Below, piece after piece: positions 55,083 through 64,000 of a DNA stretch of 64,000 bases; positions within the stretch are counted from its first letter, which is position 1, and every line of letters starts with the position of its first letter. The notes under the pieces are model-generated. The model ran no database searches, had not been told where the DNA came from, and saw nothing but the letters and a program-made list of their open reading frames with translations. Source of the stretch: Cellulomonas flavigena DSM 20109. GTDB lineage: Bacteria; Actinomycetota; Actinomycetes; Actinomycetales; Cellulomonadaceae. The position numbers and the translations under genes are program-made. Location: the NCBI RefSeq assembly GCF_000092865.1, contig NC_014151.1, forward strand, positions 1,798,001 through 1,862,000, read 5' to 3'.

Positions 55083-56147
55083 GTGATCGACTTCCGCTAC
55101 CACATCGTCTCCCTGATCTCCGTGTTCCTGGCCCTCGCGGTGGGCATCGCGCTGGGTGCGGGACCCCTGAAGGAGACCATCGGCGACACGCTGACGGGTC
55201 AGGTCGAGGCGCTGCGCGCCGAGAAGGAGACGCTGCGCGCGCAGCTCGACGAGACCCAGGGCGACCTCGCCGCCGAGGGTGCCTTCGTCGACTCCGCGAG
55301 CGACCGGCTGCTCGCCGGTGCCCTGACGGACCGCCGCGTCGCCCTGGTCCTGCTCGACCAGGTGACCGAGGAGGAGGTGGCCGCGCTCACCGAGCGGCTC
55401 GAACAGGCGGGCGCGAGCGTGTCGGCGACCGCCACGGTCAACAGCACCTGGACGGACCCTGCCCTGGCGACCTACCGTCGCACGCTCGCGGGCACGCTCG
55501 TCTCGTACCTCGACGAGCCGCCCGCGGCCGACGCCGGCACCGAGTCCGAGCTCGCGGAGGCGCTCGTGGCGGGCCTCGTCGGTGCGGACTCCACCGCGCC
55601 CGACACGCTCTCGGAGAACGCGTCGTCGCTCCTCGACGTCCTCGCCGAAGGGGATCAGGCGCTCGTGTCGTTCGCGCAGGACGTGACCCGGCCCGCCGAC
55701 GCCGTCGTCGTGGTGGCGGGCACCGTCGCGGCCGACGACGAGCCGACGCCGTCGGTCGCCGCGACGACGGTGACGTACGAGCCGCAGCTCGCGCTCGTGG
55801 CCGCCGCGGCGCGCCTGTCCGAGGGTGTCGTCGTCGCGTCCGGGACGCGGTCCGGGGACGACCTCGTGGGTGCCGTGCGCGCGGACGACGACCTCGCCGC
55901 CGCCGCCTCCACGGTGGCCGGGACCACGACGGCGGGCGGCACGGTGGCCGTCCCCCTCGCACTCGCCGCCGACATCGCGGGGCGCTCCGGCCACTACGGT
56001 CACGGCGAGGACCTCACGACCCTGCCGCCGGCGGTGCAGCTCCCGCCCGTCGACCGCACCCCGGCCCTCCCGGACGCCGGAGGAGCCGGCGACGGCGCGG
56101 ACGCGCCGACGGGTGACGAGGGAGCACAGCCCGGCGGTGAGGGGTGA
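55083..56147 (+). CDS. steB: SteB/MctB-like membrane protein (DUF3186, copper-transporter-named family)
   Basis: 354 residues: MIDFRYHIVSLISVFLALAVGIALGAGPL is the family hallmark, with one N-terminal membrane helix, followed by an extracytoplasmic coiled coil (LTGQVEALRAEKETLRAQLD) and a globular domain. In mycobacteria the family is called MctB (copper resistance); in Corynebacterium SteB partners SteA in cell separation. The steA neighbourhood favours the division role here. GTG at 55083; overlaps the next gene by 4 bases. Confidence 0.85.
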   Translation: MIDFRYHIVSLISVFLALAVGIALGAGPLKETIGDTLTGQVEALRAEKETLRAQLDETQGDLAAEGAFVDSASDRLLAGALTDRRVALVLLDQVTEEEVAALTERLEQAGASVSATATVNSTWTDPALATYRRTLAGTLVSYLDEPPAADAGTESELAEALVAGLVGADSTAPDTLSENASSLLDVLAEGDQALVSFAQDVTRPADAVVVVAGTVAADDEPTPSVAATTVTYEPQLALVAAAARLSEGVVVASGTRSGDDLVGAVRADDDLAAAASTVAGTTTAGGTVAVPLALAADIAGRSGHYGHGEDLTTLPPAVQLPPVDRTPALPDAGGAGDGADAPTGDEGAQPGGEG

Positions 56148-57016
56148 GCGCGGCCCGACGTGCGGTCGTCGGCCTCGTCGCGGCGGTCGCGACGGCCGCG
56201 GCACGCGGTGGGCTGGACTGGCAGCCGCCCGGCGGTGCGGCCGCGTGGACGCGTACCAACCACCGCGGTGAGCCGGTCAGCCTGCTCGAGGGACCGGCGG
56301 TCACGGCAGGCGTTCTCGCGGGGGTGCTCGTCGGAGGTGGAGCGCGGGCCGCCGCAGCCACGACCGTCGCCGTCGCCGGCGCAGGGGCGTTCGGCCTCGT
56401 CGACGACCTGCGGGAGGACACCGCGACCCGTACCAAGGGGCTGCGCGGCCACCTGGGCGCCCTCACCCGCGGGCAGCTCACGACAGGAGCTCTCAAGGTG
56501 CTCGGCATCGGGGTCAGCGCGCTCGCCGCGGCGGCACTGGCGCCTCCGGGCGGTGGCACGGCGGCCAGGCCGGTCACGCGCGTGGTCGACACGCTCGCGT
56601 CGGCGGCGCTCGTCGCGGGCACGGCGAACCTCGTCAACCTGCTCGACCTGCGTCCCGGGCGCGCGCTGAAGGCCGCCTCCCTGGTCGCGCTCCCGCTCGT
56701 CGGTACAGCGGGAGGTGCGCCTGCCTGTGCCGTCCTCGGCGCGGCGTCGACGGCGATCGAGGCCGACCTGGCCGAGAGCGACATGCTCGGGGACTCCGGG
56801 GCGAACGCCCTCGGTGCCGCACTCGGCACCGCCGTGGTGCTCGGGACCCCGCGACCGGTGCGGCTGGCCGCCCTCGGCGTCGTCGTCGGCCTGACGCTGG
56901 CGAGCGAGAAGGTCAGCTTCACGCGGGTCATCGAGAGGACCCCGGTGCTGCGCGACCTCGACGCGTGGGGTCGACGGCCGCCTGCGCCGCGGACGGGGAC
57001 GGGCGCGACGACGTGA
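56144..57016 (+). CDS. MraY/WecA-like (glycosyltransferase family 4) membrane protein
   Basis: 290 residues with about eight hydrophobic segments. Three motifs of polyprenyl-phosphate sugar-phosphate transferases are recognisable: AFGLVDDLRED (Asp pair), ANLVNLLDLRPGRALKA (NxxNxxD) and SDMLGDSGANALGA. It is shorter than MraY and may have lost or changed substrate. NHRGEPVSLLEGPA near the start resembles the loop 1 nucleotide region. It sits between steB and murJ, overlapping both by 4 bases, so a role with undecaprenyl-linked envelope precursors is plausible but unproven. Confidence 0.75.
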   Translation: MSAARRAVVGLVAAVATAAARGGLDWQPPGGAAAWTRTNHRGEPVSLLEGPAVTAGVLAGVLVGGGARAAAATTVAVAGAGAFGLVDDLREDTATRTKGLRGHLGALTRGQLTTGALKVLGIGVSALAAAALAPPGGGTAARPVTRVVDTLASAALVAGTANLVNLLDLRPGRALKAASLVALPLVGTAGGAPACAVLGAASTAIEADLAESDMLGDSGANALGAALGTAVVLGTPRPVRLAALGVVVGLTLASEKVSFTRVIERTPVLRDLDAWGRRPPAPRTGTGATT

Positions 57017-58638
57017 GCCCGGGACTGCGCCGGGGGGTGCAGGGGTTGCTCGGCGCCGCCGCGATGATCGCCGCGATCACCGTGCTGTCGCGCGTCCTGG
57101 GGTTCGCGCGCGTGCTGGTGCAGGCGGGCACGGTCGGCGGCGACGACATCAGCAACGCCTACAACGCGGCGAACCTCCTGCCCAACATCCTGTTCGAGAC
57201 GGCGGCGGGCGGAGCGCTCGCCGGGGCCGTCGTGCCGCTGCTCGCGGCGCCCGTGGCCGCGGCGGACCGCGAGCAGGTCTCCCGGGTCGCGTCGGCGGTC
57301 CTGGGATGGACGCTGCTCGTCCTCGTCCCGCTGGGGCTGCTGCTCGCTGCGCTCGCCGGGCCGCTCGCGGGCTGGCTCGGGGACGGTGAGCCGGCGAAGG
57401 TCGCCGCGGTGCGGTTCTTCCTGCTGGTGTTCTCGGTGCAGGTGCCCCTCTACGGCCTCGCGGTGCTGCTGTACGCCGTGCTCCAGTCGCACAGGAAGTT
57501 CTTCTGGCCGGCCTTCGCACCCGTGCTCAACTCGCTCGTCGTCATCGTCGCCTACGTCGTCTACGGCGCCATGGCGGACGGCGAGCGCTCGGACCCCGCC
57601 GCACTGCCGGCAGGCGCGCTCGACGTCCTCGCGTGGGGGACCACGGCGGGTGTCCTCGCGATGTGCGTGCCGGTCCTCGGTCCGGTGCGGCGGCTCGGGG
57701 TGCGACTGCGTCCCACGCTCCGGTTCCCCACGGACAGCGGGGGCCGGTTCCGCGCCCTCGCGCTCGCCGGCGTCGGCTCCGTCGCGGCGCAGCAGGTGTC
57801 GGTCGCCGTCGTGTGGTGGCTCGCGAACGACCGGCTACCCGGCGGCGACCAGGGGTTCACGACGTTCCTCTACGCCCAACAGGTGTACCTGCTGCCCTAC
57901 GCGGTGCTGGTCGTACCGCTGGCCACCTCGACGTTCCCACGCGTGGCCGCGTACGCCTCCGACAGGGACCGGGTCCGCCTCGCGCACCTCTCGGCCGTCA
58001 CCACGCGTGCGGTGCTGGCAGTCGGCACGCTCGGCGCGGCCGCGGTGCTCGCCGGCGGACCGGCGCTCGCGGTGGTGTTCGCCGGCATCGCCGGCCAGAG
58101 CGATCCCGGCGGCATGACGTCGGCGCTGACGGCGATGGCAGGAGGCGTCGTCGGGCTGGGTGTCGTGTTCCACGTCTCGCGCACGCTCTACGCGGTCGAG
58201 CGGCCGCGCGCCGCGATCGCGGTGAGCGCGGTCGCGTGGCTGGCCGTGGCCGTCGCCACGCCGGTCGGGGTGCTCACGGTGGCTCCGGGCACGGCCGTGT
58301 TCGCCCGCCTGGGACTCGGCACGACGGTGGGGATGACGCTCGGCGGTGTCGTCGCGCTCGTGGCGCTCGTGCGCGTGCTGGGCCGTCCCGCGCTCGCGGG
58401 GCTCGCCCGCACGCTCGTCGTGGTGCTCGCAGGTGCGGGAGCGGGGGCCGTGCTCGGCCGGCTCGTGGCGGTCGGCGTCCTCGAGGTCGTCGGCGACGGC
58501 TGGCCGACCGCGGCGGCCGCGGCGGCCGGCGGCGCCGTCGTCGCCGGAGGGACGGTCGCCGTCCTCGTCGCGCTGCTCGACCGCTCGACGCTCGTCGGCG
58601 TGCTGCGTGCCGAGTCCGCGCACGTCCCCACACGCTGA
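57013..58638 (+). CDS. murJ: MurJ-family lipid II flippase
   Basis: Multi-pass protein (541 residues, about 14 membrane helices) of the MviN/MurJ family that moves lipid II across the membrane for peptidoglycan synthesis. VLSRVLGFARVLVQAGTVG, NAANLLPNILFETAAGGAL and SHRKFFWPAFAPVLNSLV are typical. It lacks the C-terminal kinase-like domain of mycobacterial MviN. GTG start coupled to the GT4-like gene. Confidence 0.9.
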   Translation: MSPGLRRGVQGLLGAAAMIAAITVLSRVLGFARVLVQAGTVGGDDISNAYNAANLLPNILFETAAGGALAGAVVPLLAAPVAAADREQVSRVASAVLGWTLLVLVPLGLLLAALAGPLAGWLGDGEPAKVAAVRFFLLVFSVQVPLYGLAVLLYAVLQSHRKFFWPAFAPVLNSLVVIVAYVVYGAMADGERSDPAALPAGALDVLAWGTTAGVLAMCVPVLGPVRRLGVRLRPTLRFPTDSGGRFRALALAGVGSVAAQQVSVAVVWWLANDRLPGGDQGFTTFLYAQQVYLLPYAVLVVPLATSTFPRVAAYASDRDRVRLAHLSAVTTRAVLAVGTLGAAAVLAGGPALAVVFAGIAGQSDPGGMTSALTAMAGGVVGLGVVFHVSRTLYAVERPRAAIAVSAVAWLAVAVATPVGVLTVAPGTAVFARLGLGTTVGMTLGGVVALVALVRVLGRPALAGLARTLVVVLAGAGAGAVLGRLVAVGVLEVVGDGWPTAAAAAAGGAVVAGGTVAVLVALLDRSTLVGVLRAESAHVPTR

Positions 58639-58706
58639 CACGCCCACGGGCGGGTGAGACGCGCCGCGACACGTCCGCGCCCGGCCCGGGCGGTCCGGAC
58701 GTCCGG

Positions 58707-58712
58707 TAGGGT
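58707..58712 (+). promoter_or_regulatory. -10 of pyrG (leaderless-type)
   Basis: TAGGGT lies 8 bases before the GTG at 58721, so the transcript may begin at or next to the start codon. Confidence 0.5.
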
Positions 58713-58720
58713 GGAAGCCC

Positions 58721-60385
58721 GTGATGGATCGCGTACATCGACTCTCCGGGCGGTCGGACTCCCTGACCCGGCACATCTTCGTCACGGGAGGCGTCGCCTC
58801 CTCTCTGGGCAAGGGTCTGACGGCCAGCAGCCTCGGCCGCCTCCTCCGCTCGCGCGGTCTGCGGGTCACGATGCAGAAGCTCGACCCGTACCTCAACGTC
58901 GACCCCGGGACGATGAACCCGTTCCAGCACGGTGAGGTGTTCGTCACCGAGGACGGCGCCGAGACCGACCTCGACGTCGGTCACTACGAGCGCTTCCTCG
59001 ACGTCGACCTCGTCGGCTCCGCCAACGTCACCACGGGCCAGGTGTACTCGCACGTCATCGCCAAGGAGCGGCGCGGCGAGTACCTCGGCGACACCGTGCA
59101 GGTGATCCCGCACATCACGGACGAGATCAAGGAGCGCATGCGCTCGCAGGCCTCGGACGACGTCGACGTGATCATCACGGAGATCGGCGGCACCGTCGGC
59201 GACATCGAGTCCCAGCCGTTCCTCGAGGCCGCGCGCCAGGTGCGCCACGACCTCGGCCGCGACAACGTGTTCTTCCTCCACGTGTCCCTGCTGCCGTACA
59301 TCGGCCCGTCGGGCGAGCTGAAGACCAAGCCCACGCAGCACTCCGTGGCCGCGCTGCGCAGCATCGGCATCCAGCCCGACGCGATCGTGCTGCGCGCCGA
59401 CCGTGAGGTGCCCGAGTCGATCAAGCGCAAGATCGCGCTGTTCTGCGACGTCGACGTCGACTCCGTCGCGATCGCGAAGGACGCGCCGAGCATCTACGAC
59501 ATCCCGCGCGTGCTGCACTCCGAGGGCCTCGACGCCTACGTCGTGCAGCGCCTCGGTCTGCCGTTCCGCGACGTCGAGTGGAGCGGCTGGGACGCGCTGC
59601 TGACGCGTGTGCACCAGCCCGCGCACCACCTCGAGATCGCGCTCGTCGGCAAGTACATCGACCTGCCCGACGCGTACCTGTCGGTCACGGAGGCACTGCG
59701 CGCCGGCGGCTTCCACCACGACGCCAAGGTGACGATCCGCTGGGTGCCGTCCGACGACTGCCGCACGCCCGAGGGCGCGCAGGAGGCGCTCGGCGGGGTG
59801 GACGCGGTGCTCGTGCCCGGCGGCTTCGGCGTGCGTGGCATCGAGGGCAAGCTCGGTGCGCTGCGCTGGGCGCGCGAGCGGAAGGTCCCCACGCTGGGCC
59901 TGTGCCTGGGGCTCCAGTGCATGGTCATCGAGTACGCGCGCAACGTCGCCGGGCTCGAGGGCGCGTCCTCGTCGGAGTTCGACCCGGACTCGCCGCACCC
60001 GGTCATCGCGACCATGGAGGAGCAGCTGGCCATCGTCGACGGCGAGGGTGACCTCGGCGGCACCATGCGTCTGGGCGCGTACGACGCCGTGCTCACGCCC
60101 GGTTCGGTCGTCGCCGAGGCCTACGGCACCGAGCGCGTGTCCGAGCGTCACCGGCACCGCTACGAGGTGAACAACGCCTACCGCGACGAGCTCGAGACGG
60201 CCGGTCTCGTGATCTCCGGCGTGCAGCCCGAGCGGTCGCTCGTGGAGTTCGTCGAGCTGCCGCGCGACGTGCACCCGTACTACGTCGCGACGCAGGCGCA
60301 CCCCGAGTTCAAGTCGCGCCCGACCCGTGCGCACCCCCTGTTCGCCGGCCTGGTCGGCGCGGCGCTCGCGGCGCGCACCGCATGA
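58721..60385 (+). CDS. pyrG: CTP synthase
   Basis: Aminates UTP to CTP with glutamine. 554 residues: synthetase domain ([58 protein letters not shown]) and a C-terminal class I glutaminase with the nucleophile in [17 protein letters not shown] and [21 protein letters not shown] at 58721 or ATG at 58724 are both possible. Overlaps the Nudix gene by 4 bases, a standard actinobacterial pair. Confidence 0.97.
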   Translation: MMDRVHRLSGRSDSLTRHIFVTGGVASSLGKGLTASSLGRLLRSRGLRVTMQKLDPYLNVDPGTMNPFQHGEVFVTEDGAETDLDVGHYERFLDVDLVGSANVTTGQVYSHVIAKERRGEYLGDTVQVIPHITDEIKERMRSQASDDVDVIITEIGGTVGDIESQPFLEAARQVRHDLGRDNVFFLHVSLLPYIGPSGELKTKPTQHSVAALRSIGIQPDAIVLRADREVPESIKRKIALFCDVDVDSVAIAKDAPSIYDIPRVLHSEGLDAYVVQRLGLPFRDVEWSGWDALLTRVHQPAHHLEIALVGKYIDLPDAYLSVTEALRAGGFHHDAKVTIRWVPSDDCRTPEGAQEALGGVDAVLVPGGFGVRGIEGKLGALRWARERKVPTLGLCLGLQCMVIEYARNVAGLEGASSSEFDPDSPHPVIATMEEQLAIVDGEGDLGGTMRLGAYDAVLTPGSVVAEAYGTERVSERHRHRYEVNNAYRDELETAGLVISGVQPERSLVEFVELPRDVHPYYVATQAHPEFKSRPTRAHPLFAGLVGAALAARTA

Positions 60386-60993
60386 GCGGCGACGACGTGC
60401 TCGTCGACGTCCCGCGCGAGCGTGACGTCGTCGACCACCGCCTGCTGCACGCCGGACGCGTGTGGGACCTGGTGTCCGACACGGTGCGCCTCGACGACGG
60501 CGACGTCGTGCGCGAGTACGTCGACCACCCCGGTGCCGTCGCGGTGATCGCGCTCGACGACGAGGACCGTGTGCTGCTGCTGTCGCAGTACCGGCACCCC
60601 GTGCGTCACGTCCTGTGGGAGCCGCCGGCGGGCCTGCTCGACGTGGCGGACGAGGACCTCGTCACGGCCGCGGCCCGCGAGCTCGCCGAGGAGGCCGACC
60701 TCGTCGCGGGGCGGTGGTGGCGGCTCGCGGAGTACTTCAGCTCGCCCGGCGGCTCCGACGAGCGCATCACGGTCTTCCTCGCGCGGGACCTGACGCCCGT
60801 GCCCGAGGCGGACCGCTACGTGCGCGGCGAGGAGGAGGCCGACATCGTGCCCGTGTGGGTGCCGCTCGACGACGCCGTCGAGGGAGTCGTCGCGGGGCGC
60901 CTGCACTGCCCGACGACCGTGGTGGGCGTCCTCGCGGCTGCGAACGCGCGGCTCGCGGGGTGGTCGGGGCTCACCGAGGTGACGCCCGCCTGA
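60382..60993 (+). CDS. Nudix hydrolase, ADP-ribose pyrophosphatase type
   Basis: 203 residues. Hydrolyses nucleoside diphosphates linked to another group, probably ADP-ribose given the N-terminal beta-rich domain ([28 protein letters not shown]). The Nudix box reads [17 protein letters not shown]: the E-x7-REL-x-EE core is intact while the usual final Gly (EEAGL) is Asp. GTVLL-like C-terminal strands and [15 protein letters not shown] (loop 9 substrate region) fit. ATG overlaps pyrG. Confidence 0.88.
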   Translation: MSGDDVLVDVPRERDVVDHRLLHAGRVWDLVSDTVRLDDGDVVREYVDHPGAVAVIALDDEDRVLLLSQYRHPVRHVLWEPPAGLLDVADEDLVTAAARELAEEADLVAGRWWRLAEYFSSPGGSDERITVFLARDLTPVPEADRYVRGEEEADIVPVWVPLDDAVEGVVAGRLHCPTTVVGVLAAANARLAGWSGLTEVTPA

Positions 60994-61000
60994 CGCGGCG

Positions 61001-61028
61001 GACGCGGGGCCGGTCACGGCCCCGCGTC
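61001..61028. terminator. Bidirectional terminator between the Nudix gene and ctaA
   Basis: A perfect 12-bp stem (GACGCGGGGCCG with CGGCCCCGCGTC) with GTCA loop lies in the 42-base gap between two convergent genes. Confidence 0.8.
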
Positions 61029-61035
61029 GAGGCCG

Positions 61036-62061
61036 TCAGACCACGCGGCGGCGCAGCGTGCCGAGGAAGGTGGCGGTCGCGGCGACGAGCAGCCCTGCTC
61101 CGAGCATGTGCAGGTTGACGAGCGCGATCGGGAGCCCGGTGAAGAGCTGGACGTACCCCACGAGCCCCTGTGCAAGTGTGACGACCAGGAGGACGATCCC
61201 CGACCGCACGGCACGCGACGAGCCGGTCGCCACGGCCGTCGTCACGACGGGCGCGGTGCCGCGTACCGGCTGGCTCGTACCGTCGGGGCGCTCGTACGTG
61301 GGGGTCGCGGCAACCTCCCGGCGCGCGCGGGCGAGGAGCAGGAGCATCACGCCCAGGGTGACGACGAAGGCCCACACCGACAGCGCGTGGACCCGTGCCA
61401 CCGCGTAGGGGTCGACCGCGAACCGGTAGCCGACCTCGTCGTCGCCGGAGTGCGGGCCTGCGCCCGTCACGACGACACCGAGTGCCACGACCACCGCGGC
61501 GAGCACGGCCAGACCACGGCCCAGCGTCCGGAGCCGCTCGTCGACGACCGGGACGGCCGGGCCGTCACCTTCCCGTCGCCGGACCAGCAGCCACGCGGAC
61601 ACCGCGATGAGCGCCGCAGAGATGAGGAAGTGCGACCCGACGATGGCCGGGTGCAGGTCGACGAGCACCGTGATGCCACCGACGACCGCCTGGACGAGCA
61701 CGCCGAGGAGCGGCACCCACGCGAGACGGCGGAACGCGACGGACCGTGAGCGGTCGAGGCCCGCGAGCAGTGCCACGGCGAGCGCCAGCACGAGCAGGAC
61801 GCCGGTGAGCGTGCGGTTCCCGAACTCGATGAGCGGGTGGATCGTCATCTCGGCGTGGAACTCGGGCGTGAACTGGCCCGGCTCGCACGACGGCCACTGC
61901 GAGCACCCGAGCCCCGAGCCGGTGAGCCGCACGGCCCCGCCGGTGACGACGATGCCGATCTGCGCCACGAGGTTCGCGACGAGCGCGCGATCGGTCCACC
62001 GCGGGCGCAGCCGCTGGAGGACGGAGGGCGACGAGGGATGCGTGTGGGCTGTGCCGGTCAC
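61036..62061 (-). CDS. ctaA: Haem A synthase
   Basis: Membrane enzyme oxidising haem O to haem A for cytochrome c oxidase. About eight helices; conserved His residues lie in MTIHPLIEFGNRTLTG, DLHPAIVGSHFLIS, VARVHALSVWAFV and LVNLHMLGAGLLV, and the extracytoplasmic Cys pair in GCSQWPSC. The GTG at 62061 (341 residues) is preferred because TACCCT lies exactly 6 nt upstream; a GTG at 62082 would add seven residues. It follows an ABC exporter on the same strand. Confidence 0.92.
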   Translation of the reverse strand: MTGTAHTHPSSPSVLQRLRPRWTDRALVANLVAQIGIVVTGGAVRLTGSGLGCSQWPSCEPGQFTPEFHAEMTIHPLIEFGNRTLTGVLLVLALAVALLAGLDRSRSVAFRRLAWVPLLGVLVQAVVGGITVLVDLHPAIVGSHFLISAALIAVSAWLLVRRREGDGPAVPVVDERLRTLGRGLAVLAAVVVALGVVVTGAGPHSGDDEVGYRFAVDPYAVARVHALSVWAFVVTLGVMLLLLARARREVAATPTYERPDGTSQPVRGTAPVVTTAVATGSSRAVRSGIVLLVVTLAQGLVGYVQLFTGLPIALVNLHMLGAGLLVAATATFLGTLRRRVV

Positions 62062-62073
62062 GGGACCAGGGTA
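62062..62073 (-). promoter_or_regulatory. Leaderless -10 of ctaA
   Basis: On the minus strand TACCCT (62068-62073) is followed by 6 bases and the GTG at 62061. Confidence 0.5.
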
Positions 62074-62118
62074 GGTCGACACGCGTGGCGCCCGGGCCCC
62101 GCGACGGTGTGGCGTACG

Positions 62119-62907
62119 TCAGTGCCAGCGGAAGAGCCGCGCCGCGAGCGCGCCGAGGACCGCTGTCCAGCCCGCGAGCACCAGCGCCGGCACGAGCGGA
62201 AGCGCGCCGTCGACCAGCGCGCCGCGCAGCACGTCGCCCAGCGCCCCGGACGGTGACCAGGCGGCGAGCGAGGCCAGCGGACCGGGCAGCCGGTCGGCGG
62301 GCAGGATGACGCCGCCGCCCAGCGCGAGCACGAGCAGCAGGAGGTTGGCGAGCGCGAGCACGGCCTCGGCTCGCAGCGTGCCCGCCACGAGGAGCGCGAG
62401 CGCCGTGAACGCTGCGGTGCCCAGGACCACGCCGAGGAGCGCGGGCAGCAGCCCGTCGAGCACCGGTCGCCACCCGAGGAGGAGCGCCGTGCTCCCGATG
62501 AGCACGACCTGCACGACCTCCACCGCGAGCACGCCGAGCACCTTGCCGGCGAGCAGACCGCCGCGTCCCAGCGGTGTGGTGGCCAGGAGCCGCAGCACGC
62601 CGTTGCGCCGGTCGAACGCCGTGGCGATCGCCTGCGACGTGAACGACGCCGTCATCACGGCGAGCGCGAGGACGCCCGGGGTGAGGAAGTCGGCGCGTGA
62701 CAGGCCGCCGGTGTCGACGGTGACGAAGCTGGTCTGGACGAGGCCCACGAGCGCGAGGACGGGGATGACGACGGCGACGAGCACCTGCTCGCCGTTGCGC
62801 AGGATCATGCGCGCCTCGAAGACCGTCTGCGCCAGCACGCGGCGCACGGGCGGTGCCGCGGTGGGGCCGTCGGCACGTGAGGACGCGGTGACGTGGGGCG
62901 CGCTCAT
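62119..62907 (-). CDS. ABC-2 type exporter permease
   Basis: 262 residues, six membrane helices of the DrrB/ABC-2 type. The N-terminus (VLAQTVFEARMILRNGEQVLV) and the loop AIATAFDRRNGVLRLLATTPLG are characteristic. It partners the ATPase encoded just before it (4-base overlap). Such ATPase-permease pairs are often found beside ctaA in actinobacteria; the exported substrate is unknown and could be linked to haem or to envelope lipids. Confidence 0.88.
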   Translation of the reverse strand: MSAPHVTASSRADGPTAAPPVRRVLAQTVFEARMILRNGEQVLVAVVIPVLALVGLVQTSFVTVDTGGLSRADFLTPGVLALAVMTASFTSQAIATAFDRRNGVLRLLATTPLGRGGLLAGKVLGVLAVEVVQVVLIGSTALLLGWRPVLDGLLPALLGVVLGTAAFTALALLVAGTLRAEAVLALANLLLLVLALGGGVILPADRLPGPLASLAAWSPSGALGDVLRGALVDGALPLVPALVLAGWTAVLGALAARLFRWH

Positions 62908-63839
62908 CGCAGGCTCCGTCCGGTGAGGTCGAGGAAGACGTCCTCGAGCGTGCGGCGTCCCAGGTCGAGCCGCGTGACGAGCACGTCACGGGCGGCTGCC
63001 CACCCCGTCACTGCCGCCACCGTGGCCGGCACCACCGGGCCGGTGACGGTGAGCGTCGAGCCGGAGCGCCGCTCGACCGTGAACGCCGCCCCGAGGTGCG
63101 CGGCCAGGCCGCCCGGGTCGACGTCGGCGTCGGCCTGCACCACGAGGGTCGCCGCGCCGCGCGGGTCGACGTCGGCTGCGAGCAGCTCGGGCACGGAGCC
63201 CCGCGCGATCACGGTGCCGTGGTCGACGACGACGACCAGGTCCGCGAGGTCCTCGGCCTCCTCCATGAGGTGCGTGGTCAGCACCACGGCCGCGCCGTCG
63301 TCCCGCAGCTCGCGCACGAGCTCCCAGACGGCCAGGCGCGACTGCGGGTCCATGCCGGCGCTCGGCTCGTCGAGGAACACGACCCGCGGACGCCCCACGA
63401 CCGCCACCGCCAGCGCGAGGCGCTGGCGCTGGCCACCCGAGAGCCGGCGCACGGTGGTGCGTGCGAAGGCGTCGAGACCGAGCCGCGCGGCGAGCTCGTC
63501 GGTGGGCAGCGGCGTGGCGTACATGCGCGCGACGTGGTCGAGCATCTCCCGTGCCCGCACGCCCGTCGGAAGGCCGCCGTCCTGCAGCATGACGCCGACC
63601 AGCGGGCGCAGTGCGCGGCCGTCGGCGACGGGGTCCAGGCCGAGGACGCGCACGGTGCCAGCGTCGGGGGCACGCAGCCCCTCGCAGCACTCGACCGTCG
63701 TCGTCTTCCCGGCGCCGTTGGGGCCGAGCACGGCGGTGACCGCACCGGCGGCCGCGGTGAGGTCGAGGCCGTCGACGACCGCGCGGCCGTCGTACCTCTT
63801 GACGAGGCCGTGGACCTCGACGGCGGGGGAGTGCGGCAC
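62904..63839 (-). CDS. ABC exporter ATP-binding protein
   Basis: 311 residues of the DrrA/CcmA type. Walker A is LGPNGAGKTTTVE, Q-loop VMLQDGGLPTGV, signature RLSGGQRQRLALA, Walker B VVFLDEPSAGMDP and the His switch TTHLMEEAEDLAD. The C-terminal 80 residues form the accessory domain of this subgroup. The GTG at 63839 follows TAGACT by 8 bases, so it is probably the operon's start; an upstream in-frame start would include that promoter. Confidence 0.9.
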   Translation of the reverse strand: MPHSPAVEVHGLVKRYDGRAVVDGLDLTAAAGAVTAVLGPNGAGKTTTVECCEGLRAPDAGTVRVLGLDPVADGRALRPLVGVMLQDGGLPTGVRAREMLDHVARMYATPLPTDELAARLGLDAFARTTVRRLSGGQRQRLALAVAVVGRPRVVFLDEPSAGMDPQSRLAVWELVRELRDDGAAVVLTTHLMEEAEDLADLVVVVDHGTVIARGSVPELLAADVDPRGAATLVVQADADVDPGGLAAHLGAAFTVERRSGSTLTVTGPVVPATVAAVTGWAAARDVLVTRLDLGRRTLEDVFLDLTGRSLR

Positions 63840-64000
63840 GGGGCGCGAGTCTAGGCCGTCGTGACGGGCGCCGTCGCGGGGCCGCCGCGTCACCCGCCCG
63901 TGTCCTGGTGGTGGACACCGAGCACGACGCGGTCGTGAGGGCCCCTAACGTACGCGCCAGGGGCGCGTCCGGATCGTCCCGTTGCGTCCGAGCACGCCGG
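63840..64000. other. Non-coding end of the window
   Basis: Holds the -10 TAGACT of the ABC operon (63848-63853, minus strand) and a small AT-richer patch CCTAACGTACGCG at about 63945 that may be a promoter for a divergent gene beyond the window. No gene seen. Confidence 0.4.

Overview
The window is a very GC-rich chromosomal segment of an actinobacterium. Codon third positions are almost all G or C, GTG and TTG starts are common, genes overlap by ATGA or GTGA, and promoters look leaderless. The rRNA genes and gene order (nadK-recN-steA-steB-murJ-pyrG, rpmI-rplT-pheST-arg) suggest a member of the Micrococcales, probably Cellulomonas or a near relative; the genus is an inference. No phage, transposon, CRISPR array or tRNA gene was seen.

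Layout. 1-2242: end of the histidine operon (hisH, priA) and an SseB-like gene. 2157-6432, minus strand: a decayed GerW-like gene, a lipoprotein trypsin-like protease coupled to a coiled-coil membrane protein, a DUF1844 protein, and a Fur-type regulator followed by catalase. 6466-8653: infC-rpmI-rplT with a long structured leader, an AUC start on infC and a strong terminator. 8676-8807: two tandem copies of a hairpin element whose stems co-vary. 8846-14310: a 23S-type SpoU methyltransferase, an RNA cyclic phosphodiesterase and pheST, with a possible leader peptide ahead of pheS. 14413-19559: a large secreted nuclease/5'-nucleotidase behind a PHO-box-like promoter. 20231-21541: an orphan TrpB2. 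21740-24836: a TPP-riboswitch-controlled thiamine salvage operon, thiM-thiE-thiD/tenA. 28026-36803: the arginine regulon, argCJBDFR and argGH, each with the same candidate ArgR operator. 36879-40652: a lipoprotein, a small kinase, a 3-methyladenine glycosylase and tyrS. 40726-46579: one complete rRNA operon (16S-23S-5S) without spacer tRNAs. 46835-53818: an RG-rich disordered/TPR protein, a HAD phosphatase, a small protein, tlyA, nadK and recN. 53825-58638: a cell-division and envelope set, steA-steB-GT4-murJ. 58721-60993: pyrG and a Nudix hydrolase. 61036-63839, minus strand: an ABC exporter and ctaA (haem A synthase).

Most of the window is conserved housekeeping sequence. The best candidates for something undescribed are the 72-bp tandem hairpin element at 8676-8807, the RG-rich TPR protein beside the rRNA operon, the leaderless 29-codon frame ahead of pheS, the extended IF3 tail, and a repeated promoter layout in which a -10 hexamer lies exactly 6 nt before the start codon.
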